Assembly (NCBI GenBank): GCA_017642965.1
Contig: JAEPOJ010000006.1
Span: 1 to 64,000, forward strand
Source of the DNA: Phycisphaerales bacterium
GTDB lineage: Bacteria; Planctomycetota; Phycisphaerae; Phycisphaerales; UBA1924
Direction of reading: 5' to 3'
DNA: 64,000 nucleotides
The notes under the pieces were generated by a model. The model was not told the DNA's origin and made no database searches. It saw only the letters and a list, made by a program, of their open reading frames with translations. Below, one piece after another: positions 41,945 to 51,853 of the stretch. Position 1 is the stretch's first letter. Every line of letters begins with the position of its first letter. A program made the position numbers and the translations under genes.

Positions 41945-44509
41945 ATGTTGAACCGACGCCGGGTGGGTAGAGTGAGCGCGTTGTTGCTGGTGCTGGCCAG
42001 CGGGAGTGCCCTCGCACAGGTCGGAATCGAGAACCCACGCCCTTTCGGGGACGGGGGTCTCATGACGCCGGCGGGAACGACGGTGACGCTCGACGCCACG
42101 CAGCGCCAGTCGCTGCGTGACGCGTTCGCGTGGGGCGCTGCTGAAGCGTCCATCCTCGACGCGCCGCTGACGGCGCGTGTGAGCTTCGAGGGCCTGCCCG
42201 GGCTCAAGGAACGCACGGACTATCTGAACGTGAAGGTGAAGTCACGGGCGGAGATGATCGGGCAGGTTGTCCAGAGCACGCCCGACCTGCAGACCGCCCC
42301 CGCCGATACACGCGCGGCTCAGGCGGAAGCGCAGTTCGCGAGCCTGATCCGGAGCGCCGAGCAGCGCATGCAAAACGCCCGTGACCGGCTCGCACCATCC
42401 GTGCGTCAGGGGTACAGCGACATCGATTCCTACTCCGTGAAGATCCCCGCGGGGGTGAGCGCGGAACTGGTGGCCGAGGCGCTGATGCTGACGGGCGACT
42501 ATGAGTACGTGTCGATGGACTGGCTCTGCCACCCCGCCGACACCCTGCCCAACGACCCGAACCTGAACCTGCAGTGGTACCACGACGAGGACCGCATCAA
42601 CACGCCCGCGGCGTGGGACTACACCCAGGGCGAATCATCGACCATCATCGCGGTGTGCGATTCGGGTGTCGATCTCGATCATCCGGACCTGCAGGCCGCT
42701 CTCGTTCCGGGGTACAACGCCACGAGCAACCTCGCGCAGGTCGATGGTGGCAACGTGAACGATGACCTGAACGGGCACGGCTCGCTTGTCGCCGGCTCCG
42801 CGGCCGCGATCGGGAACAACGGCATCGGCGTCAGCGGCGTGGGCTGGAACTTCGGGATCATGCCGGTGCGTGTGTCCGACCGGGCCGATGGCACGGCGCT
42901 GCTCAGCGAGATCCTCGAGGGTGCTCGGTGGGCATCGGACAATGGCGCGTACGCGGTCAACTGCTCGTTCGGCGGTGCAGAGGATTCCGCGACGCGATCC
43001 AGCGGCGGGCACATCCGCCAGGAGGGCCACCTGCTGGTCTTTGCCGCGGGCAACGACGGGCTGGCGAACCAGACCAACGACTGGGAGGATGTCACGATCG
43101 TGGGCGGGAGCAACTCCAGCGACAGCTGGGTGAGCTGGTCGCACACCGGTGTGGGCATCGACTGCATCGCGCCCGCGGTGAGCATCCGCTCGACCAACCG
43201 CACGGGCGGGTACGGCTACACGACGGGCACCAGCTTCGCCGCGCCGATCACCGCTGGCGCGTTGGCGCTGGTCCACGACGCGAACCCGATGCTCAGCGCG
43301 GACGAGGTGGAGTTCATGCTCCTGAACACCTGCGATGACAAGGAATCGCCGGGAGAGGACGACCGCACGGGCTGGGGGCGCATCAACGTCGGGCGGGCCG
43401 TGTACGACGCGATCAACGGCCCCTCGATCACCAGTCTCCCGTTCGAGGACAGCTTTGCCGGCACGGAGCTTTCCACGCAGTGGCGGAACCCGATCGGCGA
43501 CGTGGAGCACTCGGACGCAGGCGTTGACGAGCCGAGCGCGCCGTACGCGCTGAACCTGGATGATGCGGATTCGATCGAATCGATCGCGATGCGCGCGGGC
43601 GTCATCGGCGGGCAGACCGGCGAGGTGCGGTTCTGGACCCAGCACCGCGGTGTCGAGGCGGGCGAGTCGCTGCTTGTCGAGTACAACGACCTGCTGCTGG
43701 GCTGGCGCGAGCTCGACACCATCGAGTCCGACGGCAGCAACCAGGACGCGTTTGTGCTGCGGCGCTATGTGCTCCCTCCCTTCGGTGCGCACGATGATCT
43801 GAAGCTCCGATTCACCGCGCAGGGCTCGGACACGAGCGACGACTGGTACATCGACGACGTCGCGGTCCGCGCGTTCACCGCGAACGATCTCCCCTGGGAG
43901 GACGGTTTCGAGGACGGCATCACGGCGACGCTCGACTGGGCGAGCTCGGACGCCGTCGCGACGACGGACGCGAGCAACACCCCGGAAGGCACGATGAGCG
44001 CCAAGCTCGTGGGCGGGCAGTCCATGACGAGCGCTGACGTCGACGTCACGAGCCCGCCGAGCACCGTATGGATCCGCTACCGCGTGGAGCACCAGGGTGT
44101 TGAGTCGGGCGAGTCGCTGCTCGTTGAGTACAAGGACTTTCTCGGCGCCTGGCGCGTGCTGGAGACGCTCGCATCCGACGGCATCGACGAGACCAGCTTT
44201 GAGCTGCGCCAGATCGCGCTGCCCATCTTCGGGTTCGGCGCCAACACCGCGCTGCGGTTCACCAACCAGGGCAACGACGGTGACGACGCGTGGTACATCG
44301 ACGACGTCGCGATCACAACGGAGTTTGTCGAGGACACCGGCTGCCCGGCGGACCTCAACGGCGACGGGATGCTCAACTTCTTTGACGTGTCCGAGTTCCT
44401 GACCGCGTACAACGCGATGGACCCGGCCGCGGACTTCAACGACGACGGGGTTTTCAACTTCTTTGATGTGTCCGCATTCCTGACGGACTTCAACGCCGGG
44501 TGCCCCTGA
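41945..44509 (+). CDS. Subtilisin-like S8 serine protease with dockerin (paralogue 1)
   Basis: 854 residues from the ATG at 41945 (AGGAG 9 nt upstream). A signal peptide ending ASGSALAQ is followed by an inhibitor-type propeptide (to about 200) and an S8 domain with catalytic Asp239 (IIAVCDSGVDLDHPDL), His278 (LNGHGSLVAG) and Ser430 (TTGTSFAAPITAG). Two copies of a jelly-roll-like domain (GVESGESLLVEYKD ... DDAWYIDDVAI) come next, then a two-half dockerin (ADLNGDGMLNFFDVSEFLTA, ADFNDDGVFNFFDVSAFL) ending NAGCP. It is secreted, and the dockerin may tether it to the cell. The next gene is its paralogue. Confidence 0.92.
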   Translation: MLNRRRVGRVSALLLVLASGSALAQVGIENPRPFGDGGLMTPAGTTVTLDATQRQSLRDAFAWGAAEASILDAPLTARVSFEGLPGLKERTDYLNVKVKSRAEMIGQVVQSTPDLQTAPADTRAAQAEAQFASLIRSAEQRMQNARDRLAPSVRQGYSDIDSYSVKIPAGVSAELVAEALMLTGDYEYVSMDWLCHPADTLPNDPNLNLQWYHDEDRINTPAAWDYTQGESSTIIAVCDSGVDLDHPDLQAALVPGYNATSNLAQVDGGNVNDDLNGHGSLVAGSAAAIGNNGIGVSGVGWNFGIMPVRVSDRADGTALLSEILEGARWASDNGAYAVNCSFGGAEDSATRSSGGHIRQEGHLLVFAAGNDGLANQTNDWEDVTIVGGSNSSDSWVSWSHTGVGIDCIAPAVSIRSTNRTGGYGYTTGTSFAAPITAGALALVHDANPMLSADEVEFMLLNTCDDKESPGEDDRTGWGRINVGRAVYDAINGPSITSLPFEDSFAGTELSTQWRNPIGDVEHSDAGVDEPSAPYALNLDDADSIESIAMRAGVIGGQTGEVRFWTQHRGVEAGESLLVEYNDLLLGWRELDTIESDGSNQDAFVLRRYVLPPFGAHDDLKLRFTAQGSDTSDDWYIDDVAVRAFTANDLPWEDGFEDGITATLDWASSDAVATTDASNTPEGTMSAKLVGGQSMTSADVDVTSPPSTVWIRYRVEHQGVESGESLLVEYKDFLGAWRVLETLASDGIDETSFELRQIALPIFGFGANTALRFTNQGNDGDDAWYIDDVAITTEFVEDTGCPADLNGDGMLNFFDVSEFLTAYNAMDPAADFNDDGVFNFFDVSAFLTDFNAGCP

Positions 44510-44563
44510 TTGGGCATCCGATCGATATCTGAGCACGAAATCGCGATTCGAGGAGCCAATCGC

Positions 44564-46927
44564 ATGCAACGCAGTACTACCACACTCGCACTCTCACTGA
44601 TCCTGCTCGCCGGAGGCGGCGCGGGGACGGCGTTCGCCCAGGGCGGGCCGACCCCGGCGCGGGCGGCGGCGCAATCGCTCAACCTGCAGCCGGGCGATGC
44701 GGAGCTCATCGCGGACGCGATCAGCAACCCGATCGAGTTCCAGGCCATCAAGGGCGAGCGTGAGTTCCGCGGCGAGCTCATCGTCCACGCGGTGGCGGGC
44801 AAGCGCCCCACCGCCGAGGCACGCATCGCCAACCTCACCCTCCGCGAGAGTGCGTTCGTCGCCGAGCGTGTCGTGAAGGTCCCCGACGGGATGAGCGAGG
44901 GGCAGCTGGCCGCGATCCTGATGGCGACCGGCGATTACGAGTTCGTCGAGCCGAACTGGACGCTCTACCCGACGGTCGTTCCCAACGACTCGCAGTACGG
45001 CAGCAGCTGGCAGCACACGCGCCTGCAGTCCGCGGCGGCGTGGGACATCGAGACAGGCGACAGCAGCATCATCGTCGCGGTCTGCGATTCGGGCGTTGAC
45101 CTTGACCACCCGGACCTCGAGGACGCGCTGATCCCCGGCTTCAACGCCGCGTCCGGTCAGACGCAGGCGAGCGGTGGCGACGTGGACGACGTGAACGGGC
45201 ACGGCACGTTCGTCGCGGGCTGCGCCGCGGCGCAGGGCAACAACAACCGCGGCGTGGTTGGTGTTGGCTGGGACTTCTCGATCATGCCGATCCGCGTGAG
45301 CAACAACTCCGACGGCACGGCGAGCGCCTTTGCCATCCTTGAGGGCGCACGCTGGGCCGCCGAGAACGGTGCTCATGTCGTGAATGCCAGCTTCACCGGT
45401 GGGACCTCGGCCTCGAACCAGTCCGCGGGCCGCTACCTCAAGGAGAACGGCGCGCTGCTGTTCTGGGCATCTGGCAACGCTAGCTCATACATCGAGCCCA
45501 ACCGCCCGGACTACGTCATCGTCGGCTCCACCACCAGCTCGGACAACCGATCGAGCTTCAGCAACTACGGGCCAGCGGTGGACGTGACCGCCCCCGGGTC
45601 GAGTGTCCGCTCCACGCGGCGTTTCGGCTCGTACGGCAACGGCTCTGGGACCAGCTACGCGAGCCCGATCGCGGCTGGCGTGGGCGCGATGATCTTCTCG
45701 GTGAACCCGGACTTCAACCCCGACGACGTGCAGGACATCCTCTACAACTCGGTCGATGACCTCGGCGCGAGCGGACGGGACGATTTCTACGGGCGCGGGC
45801 GTGTGAACACCTTCAACGCGGTGCAGCTGGCGCAGAGCTACGAGCGCCCCACCGTGCTGCCTGTCAGCTCGGGCTTTGAGGACGCGGGCTGGGGCGACCT
45901 GTTCGAGGACGCCGCGGGCACCCCGGAGCTGGTGGATATGGCCGAGGCGCCCGAGGGCACGTCGGTCATGCGCCTGAACGACAGCGATTCGATCACGACC
46001 GAGCGCCTCGCGGGGCGCACGCTCTACGACGACGCGATGTTCAGCTTCGCGATGTACGCCCAGGACCTCGAGGCGGGCGATTCCCTGCTCGTGCAGTACC
46101 TGGAGAACCCGGAGACCGCGGGCGCGGACTCCTGGGCCACGCTCGCGGAGATCGACGAGCGAGGGCTGGTGAACGACGAGTTCGTGCGGTACGAGTTTGA
46201 TCTGCCGTCCGAGCTGCAGTGGCACGGCGTGCGGGTCCGCTTCCTCGCGCAGGGCGATGACAGCGCCGACGCGTGGCTGCTCGACGATTTCTCGATCGAT
46301 CTCGTCACCGACACGGTCGCGCCGCTGAGCGACAACTTCGAGAGCGGCACGCTGAGCCCGGTGAAGTGGCACTCGACCGCGAACACGCGGGTCGTGTACG
46401 ACGGCGGCACCTTCGCCGCGGAGCTCAGCGACAACGCGTTCTTCCGCTCGCACGAGATCCCGCTCTTCCAGTTCGGCTTCGTGCAGTCGTACCTGCGCTT
46501 CGACGCGTGGAAGAACGGCGACGTCTCGAGCAGCGACACGCTCGAGGTCGAGATCTACACCGTCAGCAACACGTGGGAGGTCATCGCGACCCTGACCGGT
46601 TCCGACCTGCATACCAGCCCCGAGCTGCTCCAGTTCGACCTGCCGATCTACGCGTGGGCGATCGACGATGCCCAGGTGCGTTTCACGGCCGACACCGACG
46701 GCTCGTTCTACATCGACGACGTGTACTTGGGCACCGAGCCGCTCGCGGCGGGGTGTTCTGACGCCGACCTCGCGGAGCCCTACGGCGAGCTGAACTTCTT
46801 TGATGTTTCGGCCTTCCTCAGCGCGTACAACGCGCAGGACCCGGACGCGGACTTCAACGGCGACGGCTCATTCGACTTCTTCGACGTGAGCGCGTTCCTG
46901 ACCCAGTTCAACGCGGGCTGCCCGTAA
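44564..46927 (+). CDS. Subtilisin-like S8 serine protease with dockerin (paralogue 2)
   Basis: 787 residues from the ATG at 44564 (AGGAG 8 nt upstream). The signal peptide ends AFAQ. The catalytic triad is Asp175 (VAVCDSGVDLDHPDL), His213 (VNGHGTFVAG) and Ser364 (GSGTSYASPIAAG). The C-terminal jelly-roll repeats are shorter than in paralogue 1. The dockerin's first half is degenerate (DADLAEPYGELNFFDVSAFL, calcium residues lost) and the second is intact (ADFNGDGSFDFFDVSAFL), ending NAGCP. It lies 54 bp after paralogue 1 and shares its transcript. The pair is a tandem duplication. Confidence 0.92.
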   Translation: MQRSTTTLALSLILLAGGGAGTAFAQGGPTPARAAAQSLNLQPGDAELIADAISNPIEFQAIKGEREFRGELIVHAVAGKRPTAEARIANLTLRESAFVAERVVKVPDGMSEGQLAAILMATGDYEFVEPNWTLYPTVVPNDSQYGSSWQHTRLQSAAAWDIETGDSSIIVAVCDSGVDLDHPDLEDALIPGFNAASGQTQASGGDVDDVNGHGTFVAGCAAAQGNNNRGVVGVGWDFSIMPIRVSNNSDGTASAFAILEGARWAAENGAHVVNASFTGGTSASNQSAGRYLKENGALLFWASGNASSYIEPNRPDYVIVGSTTSSDNRSSFSNYGPAVDVTAPGSSVRSTRRFGSYGNGSGTSYASPIAAGVGAMIFSVNPDFNPDDVQDILYNSVDDLGASGRDDFYGRGRVNTFNAVQLAQSYERPTVLPVSSGFEDAGWGDLFEDAAGTPELVDMAEAPEGTSVMRLNDSDSITTERLAGRTLYDDAMFSFAMYAQDLEAGDSLLVQYLENPETAGADSWATLAEIDERGLVNDEFVRYEFDLPSELQWHGVRVRFLAQGDDSADAWLLDDFSIDLVTDTVAPLSDNFESGTLSPVKWHSTANTRVVYDGGTFAAELSDNAFFRSHEIPLFQFGFVQSYLRFDAWKNGDVSSSDTLEVEIYTVSNTWEVIATLTGSDLHTSPELLQFDLPIYAWAIDDAQVRFTADTDGSFYIDDVYLGTEPLAAGCSDADLAEPYGELNFFDVSAFLSAYNAQDPDADFNGDGSFDFFDVSAFLTQFNAGCP

Positions 46928-46948
46928 CTTCCAGTAGTCACAGCGCAA

Positions 46949-46977
46949 AGGCCGACCCGCTTGGGTCGGCCTTTTTT
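46949..46977 (+). terminator. Terminator of the subtilase pair
   Basis: AGGCCGACCC (46949-46958), loop GCTT, GGGTCGGCCT (46963-46972), with T-run to 46977. Its position between convergent transcripts may also serve the minus-strand gene at 47001. Confidence 0.9.
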
Positions 46978-47000
46978 CGTGCGGTGATCGCGAGCCGGGC

Positions 47001-48266
47001 TCAGGGGCAGCCGTCGCTGTACGCTGCGAGAAATGCGGAGACATCGAAGAAGTTGAAGACGCCATCGCCCGTGAAATCGGCGTCGGGGTCCATCGCGGCG
47101 AACGCGGCAAGGAACGCGGAGACATCGAAGAAATCGAGCGATCCGTCGCCGGTGAGATCGGCCGCGCAATCGAGGGCGATGGTCAGGACCGCGCCGGCGC
47201 GGATCCGATCCTCGCCGAGGACAAATCCATCGTTGAGATCGAGCCCGATCAGCGAGTCATCGAGCATGACGCAGCTGAGAAACTCGCCCCCACGCGCGGT
47301 GATCGTGGTAGGGGTCGTGGAGAGCATCAGCTCGACACCATCGAGCGTGGCGGATTTGACGATCAGGTTGAGCGTGACGCCCGAGCCGTCGCCCGTGGGG
47401 CGTCCGAGGCGGAACCCGTCGCCGATGAGCCCTCCCTCGATGTTGAGCGTGCCGTCGTACGCACGGAAAGCTGTACCGAGCGCGCCGGAGGTCATGTTCA
47501 TCACGGGGTCGATGCCGTCAAAGTTCAGCAACGCGGAGTTATCGCCGAGTGCGCCGCCACTGACATTGATGGTGCCCTTCTCCACCACGAATGAGTCTCC
47601 CGTGGTCCCCCCAGAGAAGTTGAACACGCACGCCGTATCCGTCATGAGACTACCGGCACCGATCGATCCCCCAATCATGGTCGCGATCGCGTTGTCGTTG
47701 AGCTGGATCCCACCCGAGATCGTGCCGCCGTTCATCATGAACGTGGAATCATCGTTGAAGAGGATGAACGTATCGATCGTGCCGCCGTTCATGGTGAACG
47801 ACGCCTCGTCCTCCGCGATGAGCGCGGCCGCCCCGCCCGCGACGAGACCGATCGAGCCACCGTTCTGCGTCGCGGTGGTGTTGCCCATGAGCCAGAACCC
47901 GCGCTCGCACGAGCCGGTGTTGAGCGTGAGCGTTGTAGTACCGACCGAACCAACAAGCTTGGTGCGGATGACGTCGCCGCCGTCGACCACGACGTGGACG
48001 TCCTCGATGAACTGATCGATTGTGAAGAAGCCGGCCTCAGACCCACTGAACACGTTGAGCGTGGCCCCGTTGAAGCCGAACGGGTTCGTAAACTCTCCCG
48101 CGAGGATCCCTCCGCCCGCGTTGAGGTTGACGGTCGCGCCGGGGTTGGCATCGAAGAACGCCTCACTCGGCAGGGTGGACGGTGGGATATCGATCACCGG
48201 TCCGCCCGCGATCGCGGCTCCGGTGCTGATCATCAAACACGATACGGTCATGCTCCTGCGCTGCAT
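47001..48266 (-). CDS. Dockerin protein with beta-helix-like repeats
   Basis: 421 residues from the ATG at 48266. The signal peptide runs to about IAGGPVID. The body is a run of Gly/Asn/Thr-rich repeats such as FTMNGGTIDTFILFNDDSTF and FMMNGGTISGGIQLNDNAIA, typical of right-handed beta-helix passengers. The double dockerin (ADLTGDGSLDFFDVSAFLAA, ADFTGDGVFNFFDVSAFL) ends SDGCP. No enzyme motif was found. It probably forms an extracellular solenoid. Confidence 0.85.
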   Translation of the reverse strand: MQRRSMTVSCLMISTGAAIAGGPVIDIPPSTLPSEAFFDANPGATVNLNAGGGILAGEFTNPFGFNGATLNVFSGSEAGFFTIDQFIEDVHVVVDGGDVIRTKLVGSVGTTTLTLNTGSCERGFWLMGNTTATQNGGSIGLVAGGAAALIAEDEASFTMNGGTIDTFILFNDDSTFMMNGGTISGGIQLNDNAIATMIGGSIGAGSLMTDTACVFNFSGGTTGDSFVVEKGTINVSGGALGDNSALLNFDGIDPVMNMTSGALGTAFRAYDGTLNIEGGLIGDGFRLGRPTGDGSGVTLNLIVKSATLDGVELMLSTTPTTITARGGEFLSCVMLDDSLIGLDLNDGFVLGEDRIRAGAVLTIALDCAADLTGDGSLDFFDVSAFLAAFAAMDPDADFTGDGVFNFFDVSAFLAAYSDGCP

Positions 48267-48473
48267 GTCATAGCCCCCTCCGGCGTTCAAGATGGCATCT
48301 GGTGCGCCGACGTGACGCCCCGTGCACCAACCATTGCACCAGAACCGGGGCGTGCAAACAAGGCGCATGGTGCAAAGTTGCGATCAGGATTGCGCTGGAG
48401 CACCGCAGGACACGTACAGCGTGCAACTATTCCGCGAACAAAGCTGGGGGTGTGCGCTGTGGAACACGCCCGA

Positions 48474-50813
48474 TCACGGGCATCCAGCGTTGAACGCGAT
48501 GAGAAAGCCGGTGACATCGAAGAAATCGATCAACCCATCGCCGTTGTAATCGATGAGCGGCGATTCGATCCTGAACAGCTGCATGAAACGAGCGACATCG
48601 AAGAAATCCACGATGCAGTCGTTGTTCAGGTCTGCGGGGCATGGCGGGGGCGGCGTGCAGGTGTTTCGCAGCACCCCCACGGTGGCGCTGACGCGTCGAC
48701 CACCCGCGATCAGATCGATCCCGGGGGTCGAGGCGAGGTCCGCGGCGAGCAGCGCGCTGCCGGCCGAGCCGACGAACGCGTCCGTGGATACGTTCACGAG
48801 GAAACCGACGCCGTCGGAGAGCAGCAGCCCGATCGCACCGGTGTTGATGTTGATCCCAGCAATGTCCGGCCACTGATCGCCGTTGAAATCTGCGACAACC
48901 AGGGGACCGACGGCGGTCATCTGGTAGCACTCGCTCGAGCCGGGGCTGTCGGAGCCGGGCCCCTTGGTGATGCAGATCAGGTCTGAGATCGCGTTCGAGG
49001 TGACGTACTCGAACACGCCGTCCTGATCCATATCCGCGATCGCGACGTCGTAGACGCGGCTGCTCGGCTCGTAGTCCGATCGTTGGTCGAATCGCCCTGC
49101 GCCGTCGCCGTACGCGATGTTGATCTCGCCGGTGCCGATCGTTCCGGTTGCGATATCGATGAATCCATCGCCGTTGATGTCCTCGACATCGAGCGAGCTT
49201 GTGGGCTCAAAGACACTCGAGAGTTGCGGCGGCCCGAAGGTGCCGTCGCCGCTTCCCAGGAGGGCGATGATCGTGCTCGTGTTGTCCGTGGTCAGGATCG
49301 CGTCGAGCATGCCATCAAGATCGAGATCCGCCAGGCGCATCGCGGACGGCTCGTAGCTCGCGGAGACCTGCGTGATGATCGGTGCGCCGAACCCGCCCGC
49401 GCCGTCGCTGAGCAGCACACTCACGCCCGGCTCCTCGCGTGAGGCGACGATGAGGTCCGCGTGACCGTCGTTGTTGAGGTCGCCGCTGCGCAGCGCACTG
49501 ATGTCCGTGACGGACGTCTCGGCCGATTGGCCCGGCTCAAACGCGCCCGTGCCTTCACCGCGGAGGATCTGAATCAAGCCGCCGGACCCGTCGGAGGCAA
49601 CGGCGAGGTCCTGGTGCGTGTCGCCATTGAAATCGGCGACCGCCATGCCGACCGGGTCGCCGGGGAGCCCGGTCTCGTAGAGGCTCATCGACTCATAGAT
49701 GTTCTGCCCGGCGCCGCGGATGAGGTCGACCCGGTTGAGCGATGGCGTCGCTGCGCCCAGATCCAGCACGCCGTCGCCATCGAGATCCTCGACGACCAGC
49801 GCCGAAACATCGTCGCTCATGACAAGCGTAACCAGCGGCTCGAACCCGTCCTCGCTCGCGTAGTGGATCGTGAGATCGCCGAGGAACGCGCTGACGGAGA
49901 TCAGGTCGTCTCGCCCATCGGCGTTGAGATCGCGCAGCACGATATCGTCGGCGTTGCCCACCGGGAGCTGTTCCTGCAAGCTGAACTGCCCCGTCCCATC
50001 TCCGGCGAAGATATAGACATCGTCGGCGATGGTGCAGCCCACCAGAATATCGTTCTTGCCGTCCTGGTCCGTGTCCGCGATGCGCACCGTCACGGGATCC
50101 TGACCCACGGTGAGCGTGCCGGCTTGCGTGTAGCTCCCATCACCCTCACGCAGGAGCACGGTCGCGACGTCGTCGAGGAGGTTTGCAACGACGATATCCA
50201 TGTCCGCGTCCTGGTCGAGGTCACCGATCGCGATCGAGACAGGGGAGTTGCCGGCCGCGTACCGCTGCGCCTCACCGAACGTCCCGTCCCCGTTGGCGTA
50301 GAGCACGGCGACATCATCGGAGAACGTGTTGGGCGTAACCAGATCGACATGCCCATCGAGATCGAGATCTGTCACGAGGACTTCCCTGGGGTTGTCGCCC
50401 GCGGGGTAGAACACGGGGTTTTGGAACTCGCCGTCGCCGGTCCCGATGTGCACGCCGATGTTGTCGGTGTTGCGGTGCGTGGCCACGATGTCCAGGTGCC
50501 CGTCCGCGTTGACGTCCGCGATCTCGACACCCTGACACCCCGACGCGCTCGCGATGGTGCGCGCCTCATAGACACCGAACGTGCCGCTGGCAATCAGCAG
50601 CGTCAGTGTCCCCTGGTTCCTGTTCGCTGTGACCAGGTCGACCACGCCGTCCCCGTTCAGATCTCCGGCGCTGAGATCCGTCGGTCGGGCCCCCACGACC
50701 ACCGACTGCAGCGGATCAAAGACCATGTCCTCGCATGGATTGGCCGTGACAGGCCCCGCCGCGATGACCATGCTCAGCACACATAGACTGCGGCGATAAG
50801 CTCGCACACGCAT
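48474..50813 (-). CDS. FG-GAP/VCBS propeller protein with dockerin
   Basis: 779 residues from the ATG at 50813 (AGGAG 10 nt upstream; 50843 is a weaker alternative). After a signal peptide, FG-GAP-type calcium repeats recur about every 45-60 residues (GDLNGDGVVDLVTANRNQ, VNADGHLDIVATHRN, DINGDGFIDIATGTIGTG), predicting beta-propellers of integrin-like type. The double dockerin (ADLNNDCIVDFFDVARFMQ, IDYNGDGLIDFFDVTGFLI) ends NAGCP. Last gene of the minus-strand operon that begins at 52893. Confidence 0.88.
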   Translation of the reverse strand: MRVRAYRRSLCVLSMVIAAGPVTANPCEDMVFDPLQSVVVGARPTDLSAGDLNGDGVVDLVTANRNQGTLTLLIASGTFGVYEARTIASASGCQGVEIADVNADGHLDIVATHRNTDNIGVHIGTGDGEFQNPVFYPAGDNPREVLVTDLDLDGHVDLVTPNTFSDDVAVLYANGDGTFGEAQRYAAGNSPVSIAIGDLDQDADMDIVVANLLDDVATVLLREGDGSYTQAGTLTVGQDPVTVRIADTDQDGKNDILVGCTIADDVYIFAGDGTGQFSLQEQLPVGNADDIVLRDLNADGRDDLISVSAFLGDLTIHYASEDGFEPLVTLVMSDDVSALVVEDLDGDGVLDLGAATPSLNRVDLIRGAGQNIYESMSLYETGLPGDPVGMAVADFNGDTHQDLAVASDGSGGLIQILRGEGTGAFEPGQSAETSVTDISALRSGDLNNDGHADLIVASREEPGVSVLLSDGAGGFGAPIITQVSASYEPSAMRLADLDLDGMLDAILTTDNTSTIIALLGSGDGTFGPPQLSSVFEPTSSLDVEDINGDGFIDIATGTIGTGEINIAYGDGAGRFDQRSDYEPSSRVYDVAIADMDQDGVFEYVTSNAISDLICITKGPGSDSPGSSECYQMTAVGPLVVADFNGDQWPDIAGININTGAIGLLLSDGVGFLVNVSTDAFVGSAGSALLAADLASTPGIDLIAGGRRVSATVGVLRNTCTPPPPCPADLNNDCIVDFFDVARFMQLFRIESPLIDYNGDGLIDFFDVTGFLIAFNAGCP

Positions 50814-50839
50814 CGGAATATGGCTCCTCGGAATACGGA

Positions 50840-51853
50840 TCACGGGCAGCCCGCGTTGTAGGCGTTGAGGAACGCGGAGACATCGAAGAAGTTGTACAGG
50901 CCGTCGCCGGTGAAGTCCGCGATCGGGTCCTGCGCGTTGTAGGCGCCGAGGAAGGCAGACACGTCGAAGAAATCGAGGACGCCGTCGCCGGTGAGATCGG
51001 CGGGGCAGGCGGGCGCGCCGCTATCGATGACCAGCGTCACCGCGTCCCACGTTCCGTCGGCCTGAACAACACCCAGGTCGTTCGCGGCCCCGCTCGCGGG
51101 GTCGATGGTGTACAGGTGGCTGGAGATCTCGACGAACACATCCGGCGCGACCTCGTCGAAGCCCTGGATGAGCCCGTAAAGCGTGCCGTCGGGCGCGAAG
51201 TCGAGCCCGGTCTCGAACTGAGCATTGAATCCGATTCCGGACACAAAGCGTGTGGACGCGATGGTGTTCGCGCCCAGATCGACACGGACGAGACGGACCG
51301 AACCGCCCGCGGTGAGCGCGAGGCCGTAGAGGTCACCCGGCGTGAGCGATTTGTGCCCCTCAGGGACGACGGCGAGCGACGAGATCGGGTCGGTGATGAT
51401 GTTGTTCATCGCGATCATCGCGCCGGTGTCGGCATCGACGGTGAGGATGCGGACGAACGCGCCGACGGTGGTCGTGACGTAGGCCACGGAGCCGTCGTTG
51501 CTGTAGGCCATCCCGGCGACACCCGAGTCCATGAAGCCGATCGAGTCGATGAGCGTGTTCCCGCCGGCGACCGCGTCGACAATGCGCAGTGCGTTGGTGG
51601 TGTTCTCAAACGCGACGAGCTCGCCCGTCCCCGGGCGTTGATCCGCGCCGCCGAATCGCAGGTTGATGCCAGCGGCGGGCAGGATATCGACATTGGACGG
51701 GTCGCTGAGGTCAACGCGCCCGAGCTGGGTCAGCTCGATGCCCGGCGCGCCGAAGAACCCGGATCCCTCGATGATGTAGGCGCTCGTGGGCTGGCCCGCG
51801 TTTGCGCTCAGAGCGGTCAGTGCGATTGTGGATGCGATGGTGATACGGTTCAC
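50840..51853 (-). CDS. DUF4394-like propeller protein with dockerin
   Basis: 337 residues from a GTG at 51853 that overlaps the upstream stop (GTGA). A signal peptide (LTALSANAGQ) is followed by a beta-propeller-like domain (LFAxP-type strands: TSAYIIEGSGFFGAPGIELT, GTLYGLIQGFDEVAPDVFVE). The double dockerin (ADLTGDGVLDFFDVSAFLGA, ADFTGDGLYNFFDVSAFL) ends NAGCP. No catalytic motif. Middle gene of the operon. Confidence 0.87.
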   Translation of the reverse strand: MNRITIASTIALTALSANAGQPTSAYIIEGSGFFGAPGIELTQLGRVDLSDPSNVDILPAAGINLRFGGADQRPGTGELVAFENTTNALRIVDAVAGGNTLIDSIGFMDSGVAGMAYSNDGSVAYVTTTVGAFVRILTVDADTGAMIAMNNIITDPISSLAVVPEGHKSLTPGDLYGLALTAGGSVRLVRVDLGANTIASTRFVSGIGFNAQFETGLDFAPDGTLYGLIQGFDEVAPDVFVEISSHLYTIDPASGAANDLGVVQADGTWDAVTLVIDSGAPACPADLTGDGVLDFFDVSAFLGAYNAQDPIADFTGDGLYNFFDVSAFLNAYNAGCP

